Positions 1 to 7,593 of a DNA stretch of 43,559 bases are shown piece after piece. Every line of letters begins with the position of its first letter. Position 1 is the first letter of the stretch. This DNA is from Candidatus Kuenenia stuttgartensis (GTDB taxonomy: Bacteria; Planctomycetota; JAKEIC01; DYIT01), in assembly GCA_020723505.1 (NCBI GenBank), contig DYIT01000023.1:7279-50837 (forward strand). Direction: 5' to 3'. Made by a program: the position numbers and the translations under genes. The notes beneath the pieces are model-generated. The model saw only the letters and a list, made by a program, of their open reading frames with translations. It was not told the DNA's origin and ran no database searches.

Positions 1-1
1 C

Positions 2-643
2 GCATACCTCAAGAAAGGCGACTGTCATGCGGCGCTTTCATGCTTCTACGACGCTCTGGAACTTGCTGAAAACACCGAATACGACGACGGGATGGCGGAC
101 GCGAACCTGAACATAGGCACCAGTTTCCGCTTCATGAACGATTTCAATCGCGCTCTGGATTACTATAAAAGAGCGATGGCGCTGAGCAGAACCGGGAATC
201 TCAGGCTGACGCTCGGGAAAAGCCTGGTATACATAGCGAGGATTTATTACTTCCAGAAGAAATACGAGCAGGCCATGGAGTATTTCGGAGAGGCGCTGAA
301 GAATTTCAAGGAAGCCGACGACAAGCCGAACATCGGTCTCACGCTGATGAGCATAGGGAACATCCACAGGAAGACGCAGAGCCCTGAGAGAGCGCGGCAG
401 AATTACTTGCAGGCGCTGGAGATACTCGAGACCGTAGAGGACGATTACTTCATAGGTTTGTGCCTGGCGAACCTCGGGCTTCTTTCCCTGAAGGACGACA
501 AGAAGAAGAACGCCATTGACGTTTTCAAGAAGGCGTTCGAGAGGCTGACTGCGGCCAACGCCTTCGGGGAGATGGCGATGTTCAAGCAGCATCTCAAGGA
601 AGAATACGGCCTGGACTTCGAAACCCTCATGCCGCAGAACTGA
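2..643 (+). CDS. TPR-repeat protein, C-terminal part (5' truncated)
   Basis: The reading frame is open from base 2 of the window, so the ATG at 92 is very probably internal and the true start lies upstream. The visible ~213 residues are tandem tetratricopeptide helices: positions such as G-x-x-Y/F and A-L-x-Y-Y-K-R-A recur about every 34-40 residues, for example around YYKRAMAL and YFGEALKNF. TPR arrays form protein-binding solenoids. The repeats resemble those at the end of the kinase/TPR protein at 7594-11376, so this may be the tail of a similar regulator, but no catalytic domain is in view. It ends in TGA at 641-643, directly abutting the stop codon of the convergent gene at 644. Confidence 0.85.
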   Translation, partial: AYLKKGDCHAALSCFYDALELAENTEYDDGMADANLNIGTSFRFMNDFNRALDYYKRAMALSRTGNLRLTLGKSLVYIARIYYFQKKYEQAMEYFGEALKNFKEADDKPNIGLTLMSIGNIHRKTQSPERARQNYLQALEILETVEDDYFIGLCLANLGLLSLKDDKKKNAIDVFKKAFERLTAANAFGEMAMFKQHLKEEYGLDFETLMPQN

Positions 644-1642
644 CTACCCGCCGAAGTACACGGTCAGTCCAATCTCGACCGGGAATGAGCGGTAGTGGTT
701 GACTGAAACCAGGGGGCGGGCGACTCTCGGTTTGGTCGTCTGCTTCCATCCGGCCTCGAAGAACAGCCCGAACGTAGCGTACCTGTATTCGAACCCGGCG
801 AGGAGGAAATACCCCAGCGATTCGGTCTGGTTGAAATACGTGTCCTGGTGGCCGGTCGCGAAGTTGCCCGTGTACTTCACCCTGTTCCAGATGGCCAGGA
901 ACACCGCTCCCTTGAGATAGATGTTGATGCCCAGGAAGTGCTTCGGCCTGCTGAATTCGAACATCTCGTCCCACTTCATCAGTGCGGTGTATTCGTTGAA
1001 GAGGTTAATCCTGAATCCGATGTAGACGTTCGAGATTATCAGGTCGTCGAATTTGTTCCCGAGGAAATGGCGCCCGGTATAGATTTCGTAGAATGCGCCC
1101 ATGAGAATCTGGTAGAGCGGCATGCCGATGTAGGAGAGCTCGAGACCGCCAATCGGTATCGGGAGCTTGAAATCGCCCAGGGTGATTTTCGTGAACACCG
1201 CGCCGGATTCGAAAAGGTCGTCGTAATGTCCCCAGCCTGCGGTTCCCTCCTTCATCTCAATCCACATGAAATTGAAGATGGAAACGGCGATGCGGACGTT
1301 CTCGAGCTTTCTTGCGGCATATTTGCGGGTCTGCTGGTAGCTCTGCATCCCCTCCTGTTTCAGGCCTTCATCCATCCCCTCGGGAGGTTCCTCGCCCTCG
1401 TCCTCGGAAAGCGCCTCGGACAGCGGCTTCTCGGACGGAGCAGGGGTTTCAAGAGAGTCCCCGGCGGGTTCCCCGGCGCCTCCCTGGCCGAAGAGGCATC
1501 GCACGACGCCGGCCGGGTCCATCCCTGGTTCGGGATTCGAGGCCGAGGCATCGGGGAGGGCGAACAACAGGGCCGCAGCAATAGGGAGAGCGACGCCCGC
1601 GAGGCGAAGCATGCTGTCCGAAGACCGAGTTGAAACCCGCAT
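644..1642 (-). CDS. Probable outer-membrane beta-barrel protein with signal peptide
   Basis: 332 residues. The N-terminus has basic residues, a hydrophobic stretch (LAGVALPIAAALLFALP) and a likely signal-peptidase site after ASA near residue 35. A low-complexity acidic/proline segment follows (about residues 40-95). The C-terminal two thirds show alternating hydrophobic/polar strands rich in Tyr, Phe and Trp, and the protein closes with an amphipathic strand ending VYFGG, as expected of an outer-membrane barrel. I recognise no family, and the barrel call is inference from composition. The ATG is preceded by GAGGAGG. The stop codon abuts that of the convergent TPR gene with no spacer. Confidence 0.7.
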   Translation of the reverse strand: MRVSTRSSDSMLRLAGVALPIAAALLFALPDASASNPEPGMDPAGVVRCLFGQGGAGEPAGDSLETPAPSEKPLSEALSEDEGEEPPEGMDEGLKQEGMQSYQQTRKYAARKLENVRIAVSIFNFMWIEMKEGTAGWGHYDDLFESGAVFTKITLGDFKLPIPIGGLELSYIGMPLYQILMGAFYEIYTGRHFLGNKFDDLIISNVYIGFRINLFNEYTALMKWDEMFEFSRPKHFLGINIYLKGAVFLAIWNRVKYTGNFATGHQDTYFNQTESLGYFLLAGFEYRYATFGLFFEAGWKQTTKPRVARPLVSVNHYRSFPVEIGLTVYFGG

Positions 1643-1797
1643 CAGTCCTCCTCAATCGGCGCCGCCGCCGATTAGGGCGGAATACTAGCATATCCCCGGT
1701 CCGCGTGGAAGGAAAAAGGAATCAACATAACCCGGGCGAGCCGGAACCAAAGACGGGATAACGTGAAGGCTCGTCCGGGTCATATCATGCGCTTCGC

Positions 1798-1825
1798 GCG
1801 CGACCTTGCCGTTCAGCGCTGGAAT
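1798..1825 (+). repeat. Possible partial copy (E) of the dispersed intergenic repeat
   Basis: GCGCGCGACCTTGCCGTTCAGCGCTGGAA shares TTCAGCGCTGGAA exactly with copy C but lacks the rest. It lies in the 182-bp gap 1643-1824, just before the end of the HD-GYP gene. Weak; it may be chance. Confidence 0.3.
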
Positions 1826-3000
1826 CAACCGGATTCTTTCATCCGCCGGTGGATTTCCTGGATTTCGTCCAGGTTCCCGAAGAACACCTTCGATACGTCT
1901 GGGTCGAAATGGATCCCGGTGTCATGCTCGAGGATGGCCAGAACCTTGTCCATCGGGAAGGCGGGTTTGTAGCAGCGAGGGCTGGAGAGGGCGTCGAACA
2001 CGTCGGCGATGGCGACAATCCTGCCTGCGATGGGGATGCTGCCTCCCTTTATGCCGTAAGGATATCCGGAACCGTCCCACTTCTCGTGATGCGTGAGCGC
2101 GATGCTCTCCGAAAGGCGCAGGATTTCCGATTCGGAGCCTGCGAGGATCTTGCCGCCGAACACCGTGTGTTTCTCCATCTCGACGCGCTCCTCGGGGGTG
2201 AGCTTTCCCGGCTTGAGGAGTATCGAGTCCGGGACGCCGAGTTTGCCCACGTCGTGCATTGGCGAAGCGTGGCCGATGAGAATAACGTCCCTGCCGGGGA
2301 GTCCCATGCTTTTCGCGATAATTTTCGTGTATTCGGAAATCCTCTGTATATGCCTCGCGGTGTCCTGGTCGCGGTATTCGGCCGCGACGGCGAGGCGGAA
2401 AATCGTGTCCAGATGCGCGTCCATGAGCGCGGCTGTGAGCTTGGCGTTCTTGACCGCGACGGCCGCCTGGGAGGCGAGGGCCTGGACGACGGCGACCATG
2501 TCGTCCTCGAAGGGCATGATTTCCCCGTTGTGGTCCAGGGAGTTGATGAGCTGGAGCACTCCGACAATCGCCCCGTCCGGCGCCTTCATGGGCACGTTGA
2601 GCATGGACATGGTGCGGTAGCCGTTCCTGCGGTCGAATTCCTTGTTGAAGCTGAAGGGCGCGTCTGGCGGCAGATTGTATACGTCGGGGAAATTCAGCGC
2701 CTCCCCGGTGAGCGCGGCGTATCCGGCGAGGCTCTGCTTGGATACCGGGATTGAATACACGGTGAACAGCCCTCTTTCGGCGTCGGCTCCGACCTTTCGC
2801 GTGAGCGTGTCGTTCTGGCACACGAGGAAGTCGAGGTTGCTGCCGTTCACGATGTAGAGTGATCCCGCGTCGGCCTTGGTCAGTCCCCTGGCTTCGTGCA
2901 CTATGAACTCGAGCAATTCGTCGAGGTTGTTGATGCTGGTCAGCGCGATGCCGGTTTCGATGAGCCGCGTCGCCATGGCCTTCGAGATGCGCGTCTTCAT
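1825..3000 (-). CDS. GAF / HD-GYP cyclic-di-GMP phosphodiesterase
   Basis: About 391 residues from the ATG at 3000, which has a GGGGGG-type ribosome site just upstream; an in-frame ATG at 3042 would add 14 residues. An N-terminal GAF sensor domain spans roughly residues 15-190, and an HD-GYP domain follows to about 360. HD-GYP motifs are intact (numbering from 3000): the HD pair in MHDVGKLG (249-250), His in KHTVFG (278), HHEKWDGSGYP (His 304-305, GYP 312-314), then ADVFDAL. Enzymes of this family hydrolyse c-di-GMP at a di-iron or tri-iron centre in the cytosol, and GAF would tune activity through a ligand or redox signal. It lies 61 nt downstream of rocD, probably in the same transcript, and opposes the diguanylate cyclase at 11334-13034 in function. 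Confidence 0.9.
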   Translation of the reverse strand: MKTRISKAMATRLIETGIALTSINNLDELLEFIVHEARGLTKADAGSLYIVNGSNLDFLVCQNDTLTRKVGADAERGLFTVYSIPVSKQSLAGYAALTGEALNFPDVYNLPPDAPFSFNKEFDRRNGYRTMSMLNVPMKAPDGAIVGVLQLINSLDHNGEIMPFEDDMVAVVQALASQAAVAVKNAKLTAALMDAHLDTIFRLAVAAEYRDQDTARHIQRISEYTKIIAKSMGLPGRDVILIGHASPMHDVGKLGVPDSILLKPGKLTPEERVEMEKHTVFGGKILAGSESEILRLSESIALTHHEKWDGSGYPYGIKGGSIPIAGRIVAIADVFDALSSPRCYKPAFPMDKVLAILEHDTGIHFDPDVSKVFFGNLDEIQEIHRRMKESG

Positions 3001-3061
3001 TCGCCCCCCAGAAATCCCCTGCCCGGCTTCCGGTTCGCTCATCGATTCCCGGCGGTCCGAA

Positions 3062-4267
3062 TCACAGGAGGACTTTCCGTATCCGCTCGAGCGCCCAGTC
3101 GATTTCCTCGCGTTTAATCACCAGCGGAGGCGCGAACCGTATGACAAGGTCGTGCGTCTCCTTGCACAGCAGGCCTTCTGCCATGAGCTTCTCGCAGAAG
3201 GGCCTTGCTCCCCCGGTCTCCTTCTTCACTTCCACGCCGACGAACAGGCCGAGGCCCCTCACGTCGGTCACGTGCTTCGATTTGATCTCCCTGAGCTTGC
3301 CGATGAAGTAATCGCCCGATTCCCTGGACTTGCCGGGAAGGTCCTCCTCCTCTATGACTTCGAGGGCCGCAATGGCCGCCCTGCATGCGAGAGGGTTGCC
3401 TCCGAAGGTCGAACCGTGGCTGCCGGGATCGAAGACGCCCATGACTTCGGCCCGGGCGGCGACCGCCGATACCGGGTATACTCCCCCGCCCAGCGCTTTT
3501 CCGAGGATGATTGCGTCCGGCTTGACCCCCTTCTCGTGCTGATAAGCGAACATCTTTCCCGTGCGTCCGAGCCCGGTCTGGATTTCGTCGAGGACGAGCA
3601 GCACGTTGTTCTTCCTGCAGATTTCGGCAGCCTTGGACAGGAACCCGCGGGGCGGGATGATTATGCCGCCCTCCCCCTGGATGGGCTCGACGAGGAACGC
3701 CACCGTGTTCCGGTCCACGGCGGACGCGAGCGCGGCGGCGTCGCCGAACGGGATGATTTCGAAGCCCGGCGTGAAGGGGCCGAAGCCCCTGCGGTAGAGC
3801 GGTTCGGTGGAGAAGCCCACTATGGTGGTGGTCCTCCCGTGGAAGTTGTTGGCGCAGACTATGATTTTCGCCATCCCCTCGGGGACCCCCTTCTTCTCGT
3901 ATCCCCAGCGCCTCGCCATCTTGATTGCCGTTTCGACGGCCTCGGCCCCGGTGTTCATTGGAAGGACCTTTTCCATGCCGGTTACTGACGAGGCCTTCTG
4001 CATGAACGCGCCGAACAGGTTGTTGTGGAAGGCCCTCGATGTGAGAGTGAGCCTGGAGGCCTGGTCCTGGAGAGCCGCCACGATTTTCGGGTGGCAATGC
4101 CCCTGGTTGAGGGCCGAGTACGAGCTCAGCATGTCGAGGTACTTCCTGCCTTCGACGTCGTACACCCAGCAGCCTTCGCCCCGTTCGATGACCACGGGAA
4201 GCGGATGGTAGTTCGACGCGCTGTACTTGTCCGAGAGCTTCAGGAATCCCGCAGTCTTGTCTGTCAC
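3062..4267 (-). CDS. rocD: Ornithine--oxo-acid aminotransferase
   Basis: 401 residues, a full-length class III PLP aminotransferase. Visible hallmarks are NTGAEAVETAIK, FHGRT, VEPIQGEGG, LVLDEIQTGLGRTG (Asp227 contacts the pyridine nitrogen) and LGKALGGG with the Schiff-base Lys257. The pattern is closest to ornithine aminotransferase (RocD), which converts ornithine plus 2-oxoglutarate to glutamate semialdehyde and glutamate in arginine/proline metabolism. Acetylornithine aminotransferase (ArgD) is the main alternative; no arg genes lie nearby to decide. The start is GTG at 4267 with only a weak CAGG upstream. A good promoter lies at 4305-4333, and the GAF/HD-GYP gene follows. Confidence 0.85.
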   Translation of the reverse strand: MTDKTAGFLKLSDKYSASNYHPLPVVIERGEGCWVYDVEGRKYLDMLSSYSALNQGHCHPKIVAALQDQASRLTLTSRAFHNNLFGAFMQKASSVTGMEKVLPMNTGAEAVETAIKMARRWGYEKKGVPEGMAKIIVCANNFHGRTTTIVGFSTEPLYRRGFGPFTPGFEIIPFGDAAALASAVDRNTVAFLVEPIQGEGGIIIPPRGFLSKAAEICRKNNVLLVLDEIQTGLGRTGKMFAYQHEKGVKPDAIILGKALGGGVYPVSAVAARAEVMGVFDPGSHGSTFGGNPLACRAAIAALEVIEEEDLPGKSRESGDYFIGKLREIKSKHVTDVRGLGLFVGVEVKKETGGARPFCEKLMAEGLLCKETHDLVIRFAPPLVIKREEIDWALERIRKVLL

Positions 4268-4304
4268 GGCTGTATACCTGAAAAAGCTTCTTGACCGGGC
4301 GTAT

Positions 4305-4333
4305 AGTCTAGCCGAGCCGGGCCATCTTGTAAA
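4305..4333 (-). promoter_or_regulatory. Predicted sigma-70 promoter of rocD
   Basis: On the minus strand TTTACA (4333-4328) and TAGACT (4310-4305) are separated by exactly 17 bp, about 40 bp ahead of the rocD GTG. This is a prediction from consensus match only. Confidence 0.5.
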
Positions 4334-4350
4334 CCGTGTCCGGAACCTGC

Positions 4351-4395
4351 AAGCGCTGAAGAGTCGCGTCCGGAACCGGCCGTTCCTGCAGCCGT
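4351..4395 (-). repeat. Dispersed intergenic repeat, copy D
   Basis: On the minus strand this reads GCCGGTTCCGGACGCGACTCTTCAGCGCTTG, matching the core CGACTCTTCAGCGCT shared with copies at 13471-13517, 19653-19711 and 43446-43512. It lies between divergent rocD and tRNA-Arg. Confidence 0.5.
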
Positions 4396-4459
4396 CAGGT
4401 TATTCATTGTCCGATACGGTCGGGGAGGCGACGCGGCCTGTCTGCGATGATTGTTTCCG

Positions 4460-4488
4460 TTGCATCAACGAGGAGTTTCCGGTAGGAT
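4460..4488 (+). promoter_or_regulatory. Predicted promoter of tRNA-Arg
   Basis: TTGCAT (4460-4465) and TAGGAT (4483-4488) with a 17-bp spacer lie 75 nt upstream of the tRNA. Consensus-based prediction. Confidence 0.4.
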
Positions 4489-4562
4489 AGAATGCGCGAT
4501 TGCCGGCGTCCCCCGGACGCAGCAATCGGTCGTGGTCCCGCGGACAGCGGAACCCGCGACAT

Positions 4563-4636
4563 GCGCTCGTAGCTCAACTGGATAGAGTAACGGACTACGA
4601 ATCCGAAGGTTGCAGGTTCGACTCCTGCCGGGCGCA
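4563..4636 (+). tRNA. tRNA-Arg (anticodon ACG)
   Basis: 74 nt fold as a cloverleaf. The acceptor arm is GCGCTCG with CGGGCGC (one T-G pair) and discriminator A. The D arm is GCTC/GAGT, the anticodon loop is CTACGAA giving ACG, and the T arm is GCAGG-TTCGACT-CCTGC. The outermost anticodon-stem pair is A-A. The 3' CCA is not encoded. ACG is the wobble-modified (inosine) anticodon reading CGU/CGC/CGA. A hairpin block begins 2 nt after the gene. Confidence 0.93.
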
Positions 4637-4637
4637 T

Positions 4638-4789
4638 TATTCCACGCGAAGCTGCAAGCAACGTGCTTCGCGTGGAATATTCGCCCCCGCTCCCCTGCGC
4701 TCTCCCCCGGACTCAGGGGAGAGGGAGTACCGGCGGAATCGTTTTTTCTTCCACGCGAAGCCTTGGCATCGCGCTTCGCGTGGAAGAAA
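4638..4789 (+). repeat. Nested hairpin block with repeated arms (MITE- or REP-like)
   Basis: Two perfect hairpins share the arm TTCCACGCGAAGC. The first pairs 4638-4652 with 4665-4679 (15 bp, 12-nt loop). The second pairs 4745-4761 with 4773-4789 (17 bp, 11-nt loop). Between them lies another inverted repeat, CTCTCCCC/GGGGAGAG. The outer ends of the whole 152-bp block are therefore also inverted repeats of each other. It has no coding capacity. The first hairpin could also end the tRNA transcript, though it lacks a T tract; the second is preceded by T6. Confidence 0.7.
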
Positions 4790-4813
4790 CTAATCCACCC
4801 CGTTCATCATATC

Positions 4814-4892
4814 GTGAATTTCAATCCGAATCAGGAATCGAGTGCGCAGTCCGAATTCGTGAATTGCCGTGAATTCGTGAATTGCGTGAATT
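4814..4892 (+). promoter_or_regulatory. Phased GTGAATT repeats in an AT-rich leader
   Basis: GTGAATT occurs at 4814, 4859, 4869, 4877 and 4886; the last four are spaced 10, 8 and 9 bp apart. They start an AT-rich stretch (about 4800-5058) that is very unlike the surrounding GC-rich DNA. It ends at the ribosome site of the AT-hook-like gene at 5060, and no ORF lies in it. It may hold protein-binding sites or the promoter of that gene; no single -35/-10 pair stands out. Confidence 0.4.
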
Positions 4893-5059
4893 TTCTTGAG
4901 GAATTTCGAGTTCTACGTTTTTTCCAATTCGACTGCGATTTCCGGATGAATTCGGAAAAACTGATTTATGCAAGTCGAATTATGTTTCAAATGAATTGCA
5001 TATTTGATTAAATAATTTCAATTAAAAGATATTAATATTTTTTTTATCAGGAGAATGAG

Positions 5060-5641
5060 ATGGCGAAATCGTTCACTCTGAAAAAGCTCCAGAAGGAGCT
5101 GAAGAAACTCCAGGCAAGAGTCGAGAAATTGAGGAAACGCAGGGCGGCTGCGCTGGCGAAGGCGGACGTGCTGCAGGATCAGATTGACGGGATTCTCGGC
5201 GGAGCGGCCGGCATTGAAGCGGCCGTGGAACCCCTCGCCGAAGTCAGGCGCGGAAGGAAACGCGGCAGGAAGCCCGGAAGGAAACCGGGCCGCAAACCCG
5301 GACGCAAGCCGGGAAGCAAGCCCGGCCGCAAGCCCGGGAGGAAACCCGGCAGGCCGCCGAAAAGAGGCCGCGGAAGGCCGCCCAAAGCGGGAAAAGCGGG
5401 CAGGCCCAAGGGGAGCAAAAGGATTGGCAGGCCGCCGAAAGCCGCCGCCAAGTCGGGGCCGTCTTTCCAGGATACCGCAGTCGAGATAGTCAAGGGCGCA
5501 GGAAAGCCTGTGCACATAGACAGGCTGGTGGCCGAACTCGGGAAGAAAGGATTCGAATTCAAGAACACGCGGCAGCTGATATTCCTCCAGCTCAAGAAAA
5601 TGGGGCTCAAGAAAGACGCGGAAGGAAACATTTCCGCGTAA
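5060..5641 (+). CDS. Coiled-coil / AT-hook-like array / winged-helix-type DNA-binding protein
   Basis: 193 residues in three parts. Residues 1-45 are a Lys/Arg-rich amphipathic coiled coil. Residues 62-130 are an extremely basic array: about seven GRKP units (69-96) followed by RGRGRPPK, AGRPKG and IGRPPK, which match the AT-hook core GRP flanked by basic residues and bind the AT minor groove. Residues 134-193 look like a small winged-helix (HARE-HTH-like) domain. The whole resembles a nucleoid or chromatin architectural protein; it is not a member of a family I can name. The 12-bp coding repeats at 5264-5355 are the DNA trace of the array. AGGAGA precedes the ATG, the leader is AT-rich, and a strong terminator follows. 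Confidence 0.75.
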   Translation: MAKSFTLKKLQKELKKLQARVEKLRKRRAAALAKADVLQDQIDGILGGAAGIEAAVEPLAEVRRGRKRGRKPGRKPGRKPGRKPGSKPGRKPGRKPGRPPKRGRGRPPKAGKAGRPKGSKRIGRPPKAAAKSGPSFQDTAVEIVKGAGKPVHIDRLVAELGKKGFEFKNTRQLIFLQLKKMGLKKDAEGNISA

Positions 5642-5660
5642 TTTCCCCGGCGATTTCATA

Positions 5661-5694
5661 AAAAAGGCTCCGGCATGCGCCGGAGCCTTTTTTT
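5661..5694 (+). terminator. Rho-independent terminator after the AT-hook-like gene
   Basis: A 14-bp perfect stem (AAAAAGGCTCCGGC with its complement), a 4-nt loop ATGC and a T run lie 20 nt after the stop at 5641. The A run on the left makes it potentially bidirectional, serving the minus-strand gene ending at 5708. Confidence 0.9.
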
Positions 5695-5707
5695 ATTTCA
5701 CCGGAAT

Positions 5708-6076
5708 TCAGGCGAGATTGAATGCTGCGATTGCAAGAGCGGCGGCCTGGAATGCGATGCACGCAAGGCCAACGGCGAATGCAACCGCAATCAGGGTCCG
5801 TGATCCGCCGCGCATTCTGGCGAAGAAACCTGCAAGAGCCAGCGCAACCAGCCCTGCGGAGAGGGAAATCCAGGGCACGGGGCCCATTCCGAAAGCGCAT
5901 TCCGAAAAGGAATTCAGGGAGGACTGCGGAACGCTTTCGATCCGGCTCTTGATTTCGGGGAAAACGTAAAGCCCGATGAACAGGACCATGCCTCCGATGA
6001 GGACCGGAGCCGCATCGGCAAGCGAAGCTTTCGCCGCGGCAGGGGTGGCGCGGCCGTTTTCAACCTGTCCGTCCAT
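5708..6076 (-). CDS. Small hypothetical membrane protein (three predicted TM helices)
   Basis: 122 residues with hydrophobic segments at about 25-40 (VLIGGMVLFIGLYVF), 68-87 (WISLSAGLVALALAGFFA) and 94-120 (LIAVAFAVGLACIAFQAAALAIAAF). I recognise no family. It starts 9 nt after the thiolase stop, so it is almost certainly cotranscribed with it and could be a membrane partner of that enzyme; this is inference from position only. The transcript would end at the bidirectional terminator at 5661-5694. Confidence 0.65.
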   Translation of the reverse strand: MDGQVENGRATPAAAKASLADAAPVLIGGMVLFIGLYVFPEIKSRIESVPQSSLNSFSECAFGMGPVPWISLSAGLVALALAGFFARMRGGSRTLIAVAFAVGLACIAFQAAALAIAAFNLA

Positions 6077-6085
6077 TTTTACCTC

Positions 6086-7297
6086 TCAGACTTTCACGTT
6101 CACTTTGACGATGACCGCGGCGCCGGTGTCTCCGGCCGCGCAGCCGTCGAACATGCCGTATCCTCCGCCCTTCATGGCGAGCTCCTCTATCATCTCGATA
6201 ATCAGCCTAAGCCCCGTCGGTCCCTGGGGATGCCCCCATATCAGCGAACTGCCGTAATTGTTGAACTGGTTCGTCTTGAGGCCGAACTCGCGGGCAAGAT
6301 AGATGTCATTGACGGCGAAGGGATTGTGGGTCTTGATGACCTTCAAATCCTTCACCCCAATCCCGGCGCGTTCCATGGCTTTCCTGGCGGCGGGAACTAT
6401 GGCCTTCGCCATGTAGCCCTTGGCGGTATTGGCCTGTCCGAACGAAAGGACCTGGATTTCGATCTTCTTGTCAGTCGAGAGCTCGGACGCCCTTTCCTTG
6501 GTGGTCAACACCATGGATGCATTCCCGTCAGCCGGGTAGGTCTGGGACCCGTAGGATACGGTTCCGCCCGGGAGCACGGGCTTCAAGGCGGCAAGACCTT
6601 CCGCCGTGGAAGGGAACACGCCTTCGTCGCCCGACAGCGACTTGATGACCTTCTTCCCCTTTGCGTCCATGAGTTCAAGGGGGAGATCCATGTAGCGGCG
6701 CAGGAAGGCCGAGTCGTTCTTGATGGCTTCCTGGTATTGACCGTATCTAACGAGCGTGAGCTCGTCCTGCTCCTCCTTCGATACTCCCGCCTCCTTGGCG
6801 ACGTTCTCCGCGGTTTGAATCATGGCGTTCTTCGCGAAGGGGTCATGTCCGAAGTTGTCCCATACCCAGTTCTCGGAATCTCCTGTGGCGCCGGGGCCGT
6901 GCGGCTGCGGGAAATAGAGATGAGGGCCGTTGCTCGTCTTGTCGGAGGTGACTACGAGCACGGTCTTGCTGGATCCGGCCTCGATTTCATGGGCTGCCGT
7001 TTCCACGCATTTGGCCGAAGTGGCGCATGCCTGGCCGATTATCGGGCCGGTGATGCCGGGCGCACCCATCAGGGCGGCCACCCAGGGGCCTCCGTAGAAG
7101 ATGCTCTTCTGCGGGACAGTGATGCCGAACACGAGCGAATCGAATATGTCGGGGGAAATCTTCCTCTTCGCGAAGGCCTTCTTGCAGGTTTCAGCGGCGA
7201 AATGGACCGGATGCAGCGGCGCGAAACTGCCCTGCCACTTGCAGAACGGAGTGGACCAGTACATTCCGTAGGGGACATAGGTTTTCGAGTAAGGCAT
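6086..7297 (-). CDS. Thiolase-family protein (acetyl-CoA C-acetyltransferase type)
   Basis: 403 residues, typical thiolase length. The catalytic set appears intact: nucleophile Cys91 in QACATSAK, His324 in HNPFAVND, His356 in GHPQGPTG and Cys386 in GCAAGDTG. Thiolases catalyse reversible Claisen condensation or cleavage of 3-ketoacyl-CoA. The DNA gives no clear substrate, and no fadB-like partner is adjacent. It differs from the two Cys-less thiolase-like proteins at 39524-42843, so it may be the only catalytically conventional thiolase here. AAGGAGG (7303-7309) precedes the ATG, and a good promoter lies at 7379-7406. Confidence 0.88.
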   Translation of the reverse strand: MPYSKTYVPYGMYWSTPFCKWQGSFAPLHPVHFAAETCKKAFAKRKISPDIFDSLVFGITVPQKSIFYGGPWVAALMGAPGITGPIIGQACATSAKCVETAAHEIEAGSSKTVLVVTSDKTSNGPHLYFPQPHGPGATGDSENWVWDNFGHDPFAKNAMIQTAENVAKEAGVSKEEQDELTLVRYGQYQEAIKNDSAFLRRYMDLPLELMDAKGKKVIKSLSGDEGVFPSTAEGLAALKPVLPGGTVSYGSQTYPADGNASMVLTTKERASELSTDKKIEIQVLSFGQANTAKGYMAKAIVPAARKAMERAGIGVKDLKVIKTHNPFAVNDIYLAREFGLKTNQFNNYGSSLIWGHPQGPTGLRLIIEMIEELAMKGGGYGMFDGCAAGDTGAAVIVKVNVKV

Positions 7298-7378
7298 GGG
7301 AACCTCCTTGAAACAGGCTCCGATAATCCGGCGCCGCCGGGCGCGGGAGCCGCGGTCGAAAGAGAACCAGGAACATAG

Positions 7379-7406
7379 TTTCTAAGAAAATCGCCGGCGC
7401 TGTCAA
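7379..7406 (-). promoter_or_regulatory. Predicted promoter of the thiolase operon
   Basis: On the minus strand TTGACA (7406-7401) and TAGAAA (7384-7379) lie 16 bp apart, about 80 bp ahead of the ATG. The rest of the 296-bp divergent gap to the kinase is GC-rich and holds no gene I can see. Confidence 0.55.
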
Positions 7407-7520
7407 GAACTTAACGCGGCCGAGCCTCGACCGGAACGCGGCAGGGCCCGCCAAGGGCGGCGGGGACGGGATTTGCGGGGTTTTGCGGCCGAATCGCGGG
7501 CGTCCGCGCGCGAATCGAGC

Positions 7521-7549
7521 TTGACCGGAAAAGGGAGCCGGGATATCTC
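7521..7549 (+). promoter_or_regulatory. Possible promoter of the kinase gene
   Basis: TTGACC (7521-7526) and TATCTC (7544-7549) with a 17-bp spacer lie about 45 bp before the ATG at 7594. Moderate match to consensus. Confidence 0.35.
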
Positions 7550-7593
7550 TAACCATAACCCGGACGATCAGGAACCCGGAAGCGAATCGATCC

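Noticed and set aside
2876-3988. A 370-residue plus-strand frame opposite rocD
   Set aside because: Antisense of a complete aminotransferase; no recognisable domain.
4563-4800. tRNA-Arg 3' end as a phage or island attachment site
   Set aside because: No integrase, no repeated tRNA 3' fragment in the window, and flanking genes are chromosomal.
5264-5355. Short tandem repeats considered as a CRISPR or satellite
   Set aside because: About 12-bp units with no spacers, in frame, encoding the GRKP array of the AT-hook-like protein.
6230-7378. A 382-residue open frame opposite the thiolase
   Set aside because: Antisense shadow; the minus strand has a complete thiolase with intact active-site motifs and a good ribosome site.
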